Shown one piece after another: positions 23,801-35,455 of a stretch of 64,000 bases of DNA. The position numbers and the translations under genes were made by a program. This DNA comes from Rhodosorus marinus (Eukaryota; Rhodophyta; Stylonematophyceae; Stylonematales; Stylonemataceae). Location of the stretch: NCBI GenBank assembly GCA_029953675.1, contig JAMWBK010000002.1, forward strand, positions 1,922,001-1,986,000, written 5' to 3'. The notes beneath the pieces are model-generated. The model was given only the letters and a program-made list of their open reading frames with translations. It had not been told where the DNA came from and ran no database searches. Numbering within the stretch: the stretch's first letter is position 1; the number at the start of each line of letters is the position of its first letter.

Positions 23801-26800
23801 AGGTCTGATGATCCTGAAGTAGATTTTTTCGAGAATGCGGCACACATTCAGAGATATCGTCGAGCGCGCTCTATTAGACGGGCAATGGAATTCGTGAACG
23901 ACGGATCCATTCCTGGACAAATTGGCATCAAGTACTTGCATCCGCTCGCGTTGAGGATGACATTTGAAGACGATGCTACAAGACGTGAGCTCCCAGGTCA
24001 GCGTGACAACGACAACGAGATCGCAAACGCCTGCGCCTCACTCGCCGGCGCGGTCGCCAAGAAGCTTTCCTGGACATCGTACCGTGCTGCTGTAACAAAA
24101 GTCATTCGAATGGTTTGTTGACTCAATCGCTCTTTCTAGCGGAGGTTTCCATATTCTGCCTTTGACGTGGATTCGAAGACCTGCTAAGACTTATCTTCAT
24201 CTGCTCGTTTTTCTCTACAGATGAAATCAGCTGCGGATGACCCAAAGAAAGCGGCGACGATCTCCCAAGTCTTGGTGTCAATGCTCGACGGGTACCACTT
24301 CGAAGCCTATACACCGGTTCACGATGAGCCAAGCGAAGGAAATGACGATGACAACCTCGAAAACAGCCAGCCAGGAGAGAAGCCATTAGCTTCAAAGGCG
24401 ACTCCCGTTGGCACGTACCTCACTGACAACCTTATCCCTTCGCTCCTAAGTGAGATCATCGTTGAGGAACGTGGAGGTACAAAATTTGAGTTGAAATTTA
24501 TCCGAAAGGTCCTTCAGATGGTGACCCGAGAGCTTCTCTTTCTTAACTTGACCATATCCAGGCGGCGTGGAGTTTCTGAACGCTCCGATGGCGTCCGCAA
24601 TTGCTCATTTGATGGCTAAATTGAAGGCGTCGGAGATGGAGCCTATCCTGCCCACGCTGATATCCCCGCTCTCCAGTGCTTTTCGGTCCCGTTTGAACAA
24701 TGTCCGTGATAGCGCGAGGAACGCTCTCGGGAAGTCAGCGCTCGCTCTTGGAACTCGATACTTGAGCTACATTCTTGGTACGGCATTCTTCAGAACCCTT
24801 AAACCTGGACGCATACTGCGGACAAAAATGCTAATTAGATCCTCTGGCTTGGTTTTCTTTGCAGGCGAGATGAAGACAACGCTGGATGAGGGCTTTCGCA
24901 GACACGTGCTGACTTACTCCGTTCATTACATTCTAAACAATGTTCACCAAGAACTGTCTAGCAGCTCCTGGATGGACTCAGATGTGGTCAAGCTGGCGGG
25001 GGGTATATTCCTTGACGAATTACTGGGTCAGATTGCAGAGCAGCGGGACGCGAAGACTTCATCTACTGCGTTCAAGGAGGCGAAAACCTCAAAGGGCTAC
25101 GATGCCTTTGAGATAATCACGTGCTCAATGGATTTTGATGTTGGCGCGCCTATCGTGTTCACTGCGTGCAAGGATAGGCTGGAAAAGTAAGGATCCAATA
25201 AGGCGCGCAAAAAGCAGACACCCAATACGAGGACGGTGCTCTAAAACGTTGGATCCGTGGATGCTCAGGGCTACGTCTAGCAGAGTTGTACATATTCTAG
25301 AGGAGATTCTACACCGATGTGTAGTCGGGATGGCCAGCAATCCAGAGATGAAGATCGAGAGCGCTTTCCGTTTTATCTACAAGGTGCTTGAAGAGTTTGT
25401 ACCTCGCTGCGAAGTTGATCCGGGAAAGAAGCTGGGCAAAGGGAAAGGACAGACAACCGATCGCGATGAGAAGGAGATTCTGGGACAGAAAGTCGAGGCC
25501 ACGGCAATGGTCCGAAACGCACATGTTTTGGTGGAGTTCGCGTTGAAACTTCTTTCTCAACTTCATGTGAAGGGTCGATTTACGGAATCTGAGGAGGTCT
25601 GATGAAAGCTTCATCCTGCGATTACGCTTTTCATATTCTTACTTTGCCCTATCATCCTGCCCCTTGTCCATGCCGAGATAGAACCTATCCATGTTGGAAC
25701 CGATTATCAAGATGCTGCCTGGGAGCCTTGAGACGAAATACGATTCTTTGACTCACACGGCGCTTCGCACGGCGCAGCGCTTTATGAGAATGGACTTGGA
25801 GTCGAGGGAAGAGGTAGCTGAGACCGTGCTCACAACGGCGGTTCGGGTTGTTGCTCGGCATGGCCTTCGACACAGCACGTAAGCGTATCACCCGGAGGAT
25901 CATTTCGATAAAAACTTCTTCGCATAAGGAGCAGCATTGTGTTGAATATTCAAACATTCATAGCCTTGTGCTCGCTAATACCTGGCTTGTGCTCAAGGAG
26001 ACTAGAGAACGAGCTTTGGGGAGTCGTCGTTAACCTCGTCTCCACTTTCATGTCTTCGTTTTGTTTTTAGTGCGGGAGAAGATCTCTATCAATCCAGTTT
26101 GAGGGCCTGCACGGCGGTACTTTCGGAGCTGAAAAAGGAAGAAGAATCAAGAGATTATGCAGAACGCAAAATCAAGGCTTTGCTGGGGATCGCGATCTCT
26201 TCTTTTGAAACAGATTCAATGGAATGCAAGGTAGGCGCGTTTCAGGACCAAATTTTCATTTGCCTCTGAAGTTGCACATGTGTTGACCATCGCCTGGGAC
26301 TGCCCTTCCTTTTGTTTTACCCAGACTGCGTCCATCGCGTTCATTAGAGCGGTGATCAATCGCCGCGTGCAACTTCCTGAGGTATATGACGCCGCGGATC
26401 TCATTGCTTCCAACGCGATCAAGGCACATTCCTCGGTGATCAGAACACAAGGAATCGCGCTGTCCATGTCGTTCCTCCTCAACTATCCACTCTCAAACAG
26501 ACGATTGAAGCAGCACGTGAACTTCTTCATAACTAATCTATCCTATGAGCATCCGGAAGGACGACAGAGCGCAATAAACGCTGTTAAAGGTAGGGTCCAA
26601 AATCAGGATCACTGTGATATGGAGCAAAGCTCTTCCCATGCATCATTCCTCTGACTGTGTGATCTGAAAATCCATAGGAGTCATTGAAAAGTTTCCGCAG
26701 AGCTACATTGAAAAAGAGCTCCAGTTCCTGATGGTGCCCATTTCAGCGCATCTCTGTGACGACGATAAGCAGTGTCGCGGATCGGCCAGGGCTGCGCTTG

Positions 26801-28262
26801 TTGCTCTACTTGGGAGGCTAGATGCCCATTCCAAGGAGGCGAGCCTAGTTGGCACTATGATCCGCAAGTGGATAAACTCGCCTTCGGCTGAGCTACGAAG
26901 AACGGGTACAGGCGCACTCGCCGCCGCTGCTGAAGTTGATGCGCTTCCAGTCAATATTCTTGGCGAGCTCATAACGCTCGTGTGTCAATCCTTGGATCAT
27001 GTGAGAGACGAAGATTGGGAAGAAGCCTACAGTGCGCTCTACGCGATTGAAAAGGTCGTTACTAGCGGAGTAGGACGCCCGCTGGCGTGTAGCGAGGAGG
27101 CAGTTCTTGTCTGGAAACTCGTCTGCGGCAATGTTGAGGAGGATGGATGGCTTCTACATCCCCATGGATGGATTCGGCTCATCTCGTCGAGACTGCTGGG
27201 CCATCACCTTGCACGGGTTGGGACGCCGGAGGAGGCCATTGCTCGGCCAGCAAATACAGTGTTTTCAGCCCCAAACGATGGAATCGTGAGGGAAGTTCTT
27301 CGAACTCTCTGCAGTCAGCTGGAGGTCGCCCAACTTTCACTGAAATTGGCGGAACAGGCTGTGAAAAACATCTTGTATCTAAGCAGCGTCGTGCGGTTGT
27401 CACCCGAGCTCGGTGCAAAGAAGGCGGAAGCGAGCGTACCAAAGTCAACTCCTGCGGAGAACTCTGAAGAGCACTCGCCTGAAGCAGAGGATACTGAGCC
27501 TGGACTAAATCGGGGCTGGAGGTAAACCAGCTCACAAGATCGCATGCGGAGCTGCACTGATCAAATCGTAGTTGAAAATTGAGGAGCAGCTGAATGTTTG
27601 TTCTATTTTTGCTACTGGCAACAGGTGGCTTATCAGACGGCTTTGCGGCCTGAGTTCGAGAGCTGGAGATGCTTCATCCCTCAGGCGTGCCTCTGGAATG
27701 AAGCTGATAACTTCCATAGTCAAGTCATGTGAAAGGAGCGACCTTGCGGGGTTGGAGATTCCACTGGTCTCAATAGTGTTCCAAGTCACGGAGGCGCACC
27801 CTGTCCCAGGTTTGCTTAATCACCCGCGTTTATGTACTCCGCTTTCGCAAGGGATATCCTGGACGACAGCACTGACCGTCCTGCTGCTCGTATGTTCCTT
27901 GTGCACACGTTAAATCAGAAACTGGGTTTCCTGGAGATGATGCTGATGCTGTAGCGGCAATGCCGCAGATTACAGAAGATCTGAAAGGAGCGCTTATTGA
28001 AAAGTTGGGTGCCTCGGAATTCTTCGAGCTTTCCAGTTCAGTTCGAGATAGGCACAGCCTCCGAAAGGTGGAGAGGAAGAGGAAGCAGAAGATGCTGGCC
28101 GTTAGTAACCCGGAAATCAAGGCGAAGCGACGGATGAAGCGAAACGTGCAGAAGAAGCAGAAACGAAAGGAGGAAACCCAAAAGCGAATTCTTCGAAAGG
28201 GAAAGGCAAGGGTTTCTCGGGGATCGTTTTCGCTCAATCACGACAATCAATCCGAGATCTGA
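17900..28262 (+). CDS. UTP20: UTP20, small-subunit processome component
   Basis: Nucleolar HEAT-repeat scaffold needed for 18S rRNA processing. Model of 25 exons, exactly 2691 codons plus stop: 17900-17950, 18053-18117, 18192-18373, 18409-18603, 18671-19217, 19341-19491, 19619-20116, 20205-20365, 20457-21195, 21277-21420, 21540-21881, 21957-22710, 22793-23034, 23129-23436, 23533-24112, 24221-24476, 24562-24777, 24865-25186, 25269-25596, 25682-25878, 26071-26230, 26325-26589, 26678-27521, 27625-27809, 27919-28262. Family features: YKFLTLKERLDRVNV near the start, WRELDL, VDFFENAAHIQRYRRARS, LSWTSYRAAVTKVI and ILEEILHRCVVGM. The C-terminus is strongly basic (AVSNPEIKAKRRMKRNVQKK) as in the human protein. 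Least certain joints are the 35-bp intron at 18374-18408 and the acceptor at 23128. Homologues have about 2500-2800 residues. Confidence 0.93.
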
Positions 28263-28769
28263 GGGAGGGAAGAGCCCAGATTTCTGTTGGGTCTCCATGC
28301 CAACTATTTCTGGTGCTCCTGTCCAATCGATGAAAACAAGTGATACAACTAGAAAAGATCTTACCCCGGAACCTAGCCATTTCATTCTATTTAAAAACAA
28401 GAATCAGAACAAAGCATCCTGTTTCAAACTCCTTTGAGATCCTTGTCTGGTTTACAACATATACATTCACCCAGGTTGGCTTAGGCTCGCTTGTCTGGGT
28501 GCCTGCGACTAGGTTCCAAAAAACTACGTGCATCGCGTACAAGCGACAGAAACTTTCCCTTCCGCGAAATTTGCTTTTGTTATTCATCAGGGAGTCGTCG
28601 AAAGGCTGGTTTTCCTGATTCAAAAGCTTCGCTCTGAGGACTATCGTGACATCGCGCAGTCTCGACTGTATGTTCCCCAAGGTGGTTGCTCTCAGGCGAA
28701 CGGGCTTCCAAAGGTTTGTCAAAAGATTTCTCCGCCAACCCACTACCGCGCCTACTATCTCAGATCCTT

Positions 28770-28829
28770 CAGAAGTGAGGAGTTCAGAAATTCAGCATTT
28801 ACACTGAATTTCTGCACTCCTCACTTCTG
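28770..28829. repeat. 26-bp near-perfect inverted repeat (hairpin)
   Basis: Arms 28770-28795 and 28804-28829 are reverse complements over 26 bp with one mismatch, separated by an 8-base loop. It lies about 510 bp past the UTP20 stop codon. It could be a structured 3' end, a small-RNA precursor or a tiny inverted-repeat element. Confidence 0.85.
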
Positions 28830-29698
28830 TCCATCGACCGGACACTTGCAAGACCTCTTAAACTCTCGCAGCTCTCCCTCACATTTACTCAAGTCCCTTC
28901 CATTCCTCTCCAAGCAGGCCTCAAGCGCTTGATGTTCACATGACGATCCTCTCTCTTGGCCTTTTGGTAACCCATTAACAGCCTTACTTCCCTCCATCAC
29001 CATTCCTATCACGCCAGCGCTCCCTTTCTCACCAAACAGAACGGCAAAACCTTCTTAAAGCACTGCAGCAAAACAACACCAAGGTTCCAAAAGTCTTCCC
29101 ACTGAGTTGCTTCACGAATTTTCCAACTTGGAGAAGATAATGTGAGTCTGTCGCGAAACGCCCTCGTAATTCACTAAGCAAACTATCTCATCCAGACACA
29201 CTAACAAACCCCGTCAGGTACCTCTCACCCTCCGTCACACAACTCCACATAGAAAAACTTCCATACAGCAAAATCGGAACAAAACAAACCAAATCACCTC
29301 TCTATACCTTCTAGACCAAAACCATGTTACATCGTACTTATCAATCCTTTCAGATCCTCTTCAAAACCTTCAATCAATCGTCACCAAACATTCCCTTTCC
29401 GAACTCGCATCCATTCTCTCTCCATCCTCTCCAACCCCATCCGAGTTCCACTCAATCCATAATATATGCACTATTATAATTTTATATAGCATACGACTGT
29501 GTAAAATATCTAAATATAATTTATTCTTTAATAAAAACATGCGAAACGTACATTTTTAGTTTTGTAATAAAATAAATAAGAAATAAATTTTAGTTCTGAA
29601 TGTACTTTATGGAATATATAAAGTGCAATCATTATGGTCCTTAACGGTAAGAAGGGTTTCGAGCTTTGAAGGAGATGATGGAAAGAGAGATGGATAGA

Positions 29699-29711
29699 GA
29701 GGAGAGAGAGG

Positions 29712-29791
<80 letters not shown>
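29699..29791. repeat. (GA)n microsatellite
   Basis: Roughly 90 bp of almost pure GA dinucleotide repeat. It lies about 150 bp upstream of the proposed Raptor start codon, so in its promoter or 5' leader. Confidence 0.97.
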
Positions 29792-29795
<4 letters not shown>

Positions 29796-29936
29796 AAGAT
29801 GTATTTAAAGGTTTCATTAAGATATAGATGAAATAGTAAGAAGTAGTTTTCTCTTTTGGTAATTCGTTTGTTGTTTTTTTGTGAGGTTTTGGATGTGTGG
29901 GGTGGATTTGGGAGGAGAAAGAGAGTTGTGAGAGTG

Positions 29937-32900
29937 ATGAAATCGGATCTGAATTCTTCGATTTTGTATGGGACTCAACAGCATGAAGTATTGTCTATTA
30001 AGGTATTGAGTTTGATTCTTTGTGTTTGCTCTTTTCTGGTGTTTTGCAGTATTTGTGTTGGGCTGACGGTAGTTTTTTCTGGTTTCGTTTTTTTGAATGG
30101 ATTTTCAGGATCGGAATCACACGAAGGCGAATGGCGAAGGATATACTGATGACGTAGATGAATGCGATTTATCGGATCCAAATTCATTGAGGTCATGGCG
30201 AGTACGAGATCGGATGAAGACGGTCAGCGTAGCGTTGGTATTATGTCTGAACATTGGTGTAGATCCGGTGAGACCCTGTGAAATCTACGGACATTAATCG
30301 TTGGAACCAGAAGGCTGAATACATGCGTTGCGTCCTCTGTTTTTCTGAAACCCAGCCCGGCGTTGTAAAGCCAAACCCTTGCGCCAGAATGGAATGTTGG
30401 ATTGATCCATTGTCAATGCCAGCGCAAAGGGCGCTTGACACTATCGGCAAATATCTTCAGCAGCAGTATGAGAGATGGCAGCCTAGGGCTCGATACAAGG
30501 TATTCTTCTTTTTCATCACATTGTCCCTGTCCATACCCACATCATCCCCGCACTTGATCGACTTCTACGGCGGACACGGTTTCCCGTCTTGTTCTGCACT
30601 CCCAGCAGACCAGCAATACTGTGAGTCCTCATGAACTATTCTGGACACTTTACTTTTCGCAGATTTCAGCGGATCCAACTGTTGAAGAGGTTAGAAAACT
30701 GTGCACTGCGTTGAGAAGGAACGCAAAGGATGAGAGGGTGCTATTACACTACAATGGACACGGTGTCCCACTTCCGACGACAAATGGAGAGGTAGGAGCG
30801 AATCTCCACTTTTTTTCGTTCGATGCGCTCCTCATGCTTGCGTTGTTGCTCTTAGGCGCATTCTGAAAGCAAAAAATCATTTGCTCGAAAGGTCTGGGTG
30901 TTTAACAGGAGCTACACGCAGTACATTCCTCTCTCAATCTACGACCTTCAAATGTGGATGGGGACTCCATCGATTTTCGTGTTCGACTGCAGCGCGGCTG
31001 AACTGATCGTCTCCTCGTTCAAGACGTTTGCAAAGCATCGTGAAAAGGAACAAGAACAAACGGGCGCGGCTCAAGGGTCCAGCCCAACCCAGCCGGGAGA
31101 TGAGAACAATCCAAGCACAAACCCTTCATACAAAGAGTGTATCCTTCTGGCCGCATGTGCCTCCAACGAAATCTTACCAACGAACCCAGACGTCCCGGCG
31201 GATCTGTTCACCGCGTGCCTAACTACACCGATCAAGATGGCGCTGAGATGGTTTGCGCCAAGATCCTTGCTGGGAATTGGTATTGACCAACTAGATAAGA
31301 TCCCCGGCCGTCTCAATGATAGAAAAACACCTCTCGGAGAACTCAACTGGTACTGTTCCCCCTCGGAGCCTTCTCCGCTTCGGAGAGAATATGCTGGGCT
31401 GTATCCGCTTTTTTTTGTAACGACCAGCAAAGCCTCTGACAAAACTCGCCTTCACCGTTCTAGGATTTTCACTGCAATCACAGACACGATTGCGTGGAAT
31501 GTTCTTCCGCGAGACCTGTTCAAGAAGCTCTTCCGACAAGACCTCCTCGTGGCGTCACTATTTCGCAACTTTTTGCTGGCGGAGAGGATTATGTGGACTG
31601 TGAACTGCACTCCCGTCAGCGAGCCCGAACTCCCTAGCACCCACAGCCATCCACTATGGCAATCGTGGGACTACACTGTGGAGCAATGCCTTGCGCAGCT
31701 CCCGTCCATGCTAGCTGCTGAAGATGCTTCCCAAGAGTAAGCCAACACGCTAACATCGAGCTGGACAAAATTCCTCGAAGTTGACGGTTGTTTCCGCGTT
31801 CAACTTGTTCACTAGGCAAAGTTCGCCTGGGTTCGGAACCCGAGGAGATCCAAGAGGTCCGCGAGAGGAGGGCCAAATGTACAGCATGGATTCCGACCCA
31901 CAACCACTTCCTGAGGCCTTTCAGTACACACCCAATACTTTCTTCGAGGATCAGATGACTGCATTTGAGGTGTGGCTCGCCATGGGACCTGAAGGAGATC
32001 AGCCGCCGGAGAAGCTTCCTATAGTACTACAGGTGCGTACCTCACCGTGGGAATGGATACAGCGGTAGTTTCTTTTGCAAGGCAAGGAGGAACAGGCGTT
32101 TAACAGCTAAATTCTGTCTTGAAATAACTCTCGATCGAACCAGGTTTTGCTTAGCCAAGCGCACCGACTGCGAGCTCTACGGTTGCTCTCGAGGTTTCTT
32201 CAGATTGGTGCATGGGCGATCAATCACGCGCTGTCGGTCGGGATATTTCCGTACGTGCTCAAGCTCCTACAGAGTCAGATCCCGGAACTACGAAGAGAGC
32301 TCGTTTTCATATGGGGCAAGCTGCTTGCCCTCGACACCTCGTGCGTCTTGGACCTCGTCAAAGAGAACGGCCAAGTTCACTTTGTAGATTTCCTCATGAA
32401 CGCCTCAGCGCCACCCGTTTGCCTCGCGATGTCGGCTTTCGTGCTTTCTGTGATCACGGCAAAGTTCCCAGATCAGCTTCAGGACGTGAGTTTTGCGCCC
32501 TCCCCGCTACGACTTCATCCTTCTAGATCTGATGATCTTGCACCGTTCTCTGGATGAGATCATTAGGAAGAAGTCATAAGCGCCTGTGTTGGTGTTCTCA
32601 ACCATGAGCATCCTCTGGTGAGAAGATGGGCGTGTCTATGCTTTGCGAAAAGAATCAAATCTTCGAATGTGAGCTCCCAGCATATTGTCTTGAACCCTGG
32701 GATAAGGCAGCAACTGTTCAACCTAGCTCGATCGGATGAAGCTTGCGATGTGAGGACCTCGGCGCTCGGTGTTTTGATGCTTTTGGTCTCGAATTTATTG
32801 GCGAGCGGGAACCAGATGGAACAAGTCAAATCTGACGAGGATTTGGCGCCAAGAGCGAAGCAGATGACTATGGAGGTACGCGGTTGAGCGATTCCTGTCG

Positions 32901-35265
32901 TCAAATGTACTACCTGGCAGAAGATGGGCATCGAATTCACCGACCTATAATCCACTCATGTTTCCAAACTCGCCAAAGCAAATGAGCGTTCTCGAGGAAG
33001 TGCTTGCCTTGCTTGCCGGAATCGTTGAGAACGATGCGTCCCCCCTTGTGAGGAGAGAAATCGCGCTCGGGTTAGAGGAGGTTGTAACCGAACGAAAGGC
33101 GGACTTTGCTGCCTTGGCTGAGAGCGGCAGCAGCGAGAGCATTTTACCGGACGCTGCTCAATCGATCATCTCAATACTCTTGATACTGGAGAGCGATCCA
33201 CATCCAATAGTATCAAGCATCACGAGAAGGGCCAACACGGCGGTTAACTTTTTAGGTAGGCTTGGGGCGCGTGCCCCATCCGCATCCAGCATCGACCGGG
33301 CATCCAATGGGTTCAGCTCCCTCTCATAGTGGAAGTTTCCCGCCGGGCTGCCTTTAGGTGATAAGAACAATGCACAGCGGGAGGGGCAAAAGGACAACAC
33401 CAGCGCGGAGCCGCGAAAAGGTAAGTTGTTCCACAAGAACATATTTGAGCTCATACGTTGAGAAGTTATCACAACTGAACTTCCTCGCAAAAATCGGCTC
33501 TTCAGACAACGTTTTCGTTTCAATCTCACACATGCTCGAGGCTGTGCTGAACGGAAAGGGAGACAAGCATGGAGACCAGAGCCACGACTTGGAATCCGTC
33601 TACAACACGGTGCCATTCGTTTCTTCTGGCTCGCTCGAGCTCGTCAACCGCGCCCTGGAGGACACGCCTTCTACTTATGCTATATTTTGCCGATCGGTTC
33701 TGAACCTTCGATATGAGGGTAATGCTAGATATCCAGCCTCATGTCTCTAGAGTGGATGCCTCGGCAAAGTTTTCCTCCGAAGAAGCTGATAACTAGTCTA
33801 TGGAACAGGTCCAGGGAGCTTGGAGCCGTACATAGCTGAGGAGAAGGTAGGGGTAAAATTCACGTCGGCTCGGAAACAGCTCTTTGAGTCGGACATGAAG
33901 AGCCGTTGGACAACGGAGACGGAGGATAAGCTTCCAGCAAACCTACGGGAGGTAAGCAACCCGCGATGGCCCCGTTGGAAAGAGGACTTGCGTTTTGTGG
34001 CTTGATCTGACTACTGATCTGCACCAATTGGCGCAGGTTTTTAATCTTCGACTGGGCGTCGGTGAACTGTGGTCTTCGGCGTTTCTCCCGATGGATCCCA
34101 TGCTCGTTGCCGGTGACGCATTGGGCGTGGTGTCCATTTGGAACACTGATACCGAGGCTTTGGAGACTAAGTTTGGCATACCGAGGGCGGATCCTCAAGG
34201 AATTTGTGGTATCACTTCTCTGTGCGTTTTAGAAGGAAACATTGAGTCGCCGATCATTGCTGCTGGTGCCGGCGACGGGGTAGCTAGCATTTGGACAAGA
34301 AGAGGTAATTTAAGGCCGAAAAGGAATGAGCTTGCTGGTCTATTCGCGAGTGGGGCTGCGCCGGCTTGAGACTGCCCTCGGGATGCTTACAATCCCCTCC
34401 CAAAACTTTTGCAACAGGTTCCCGGGAAGAAGAACGGATCGTTTCTATCTGGAATGCCTCGGGTTCGATGGAATGGAGTCTGACATCCTTGAACTCTGGC
34501 CAGCAACGTACTGCTCATGGACTGAAGATGAGTTGGAACCCACATAGGCTACAACTGGTCGCGGCCGGATGTGAGGGGGGCATTCTTCGCCTGTGGAACG
34601 TCGCGTCTGAAATCTGCGGAGGGTCAATTCGGGCGTTTACTGGTGAAAGCGTTACGGCGTTGGATACCCGTATAAGCACTTGTGCAGTTGGGGGTACGTC
34701 CGGCACGGTGAGCTTGGTAGACTTGGGAATTCAAGAGCATGGTTCATCATTGGTCTTTGGCTCAAGTGAAACGTCGAATGCACATGGGTCTGCCGTAGTT
34801 GCCGTGCAACAGCAGCAGATAAACGATCATCTGGTAAACGCTACTGGCCATCGCACCTCTCAGCGTTGTATGAACTCGCATGGCTTTTGACTGAATTCGT
34901 TTCTTGTTCGTTGCGTGGTGTAGAGCACTGTCCTTTCTGCCGAAAGACAAGGAACGGTGAAACTTTGGGACGTCCGAAATCCAACCCAGGCGCTAATGGA
35001 ATCGCAACCGCTAATGGGAGAGCTCACGGACATGGTCGCCCACGACACTCTGCCAAACGTCATTGTCGTAAGCGGGAGTAGTGAGGTCAAGCTAATCGAC
35101 AGTCAAGGGAGGACCACTCGTGAACTGCAATACCACGAGGGCTTCCTAAGTCAAAGACTAAGTCCCATAACCTCCCTCTCCCTGCACTCGAGGAAGCCTG
35201 TGCTTGCTGTCGGATGTGCAGACTCTGTGGTCTCCTTGTATGAGTGCACGGACTTTGAAAACTGA
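29937..35265 (+). CDS. RPTOR: Raptor, TORC1 scaffold subunit
   Basis: Substrate-recruiting partner of TOR kinase in TORC1. Fifteen exons: 29937-30002, 30109-30267, 30356-30499, 30663-30791, 30892-31736, 31816-32032, 32144-32485, 32567-32875, 32979-33255, 33358-33420, 33506-33718, 33809-33951, 34037-34304, 34418-34833, 34924-35265; about 1310 residues against about 1335 in human. The caspase-like RNC domain is very clear: [76 protein letters not shown] and [22 protein letters not shown] region follows ([20 protein letters not shown]). A C-terminal WD40 propeller ends the protein ([26 protein letters not shown]). The low-complexity centre (exons 9-12) is weakly conserved, so those joints rest on phase and splice signals only. 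The first exon is also tentative. Confidence 0.95.
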
Positions 35266-35455
35266 CCAATTAACCAGAAGCGACCCTGCGGGTAGCACGG
35301 CTACTTGCACACCATGTACTAGTGCAAGCCGACGTACTCGAACAAAGGGCTTACCTCCCTTCATCGAGACTGGTCCAGCAGTTTGGGCCTCTGTAGTCAA
35401 CAGGGGCAAAGCAATTGCCTGCCTCTTACTCTATTTAAAAATCCGCTTATCAGCG

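Larger units (their letters stand above)
28263..29936. other. Intergenic between UTP20 and Raptor
   Basis: About 1.7 kb with no supported gene. It holds a strong hairpin (28770-28829), a C/A-rich stretch to about 29460, an AT-rich stretch (29461-29620) and a long GA microsatellite (29699-29791). Confidence 0.5.

Noticed and set aside
27830-28237. 135-codon minus-strand frame opposite UTP20
   Set aside because: It is the antisense shadow of the Lys/Arg-rich UTP20 C-terminus.
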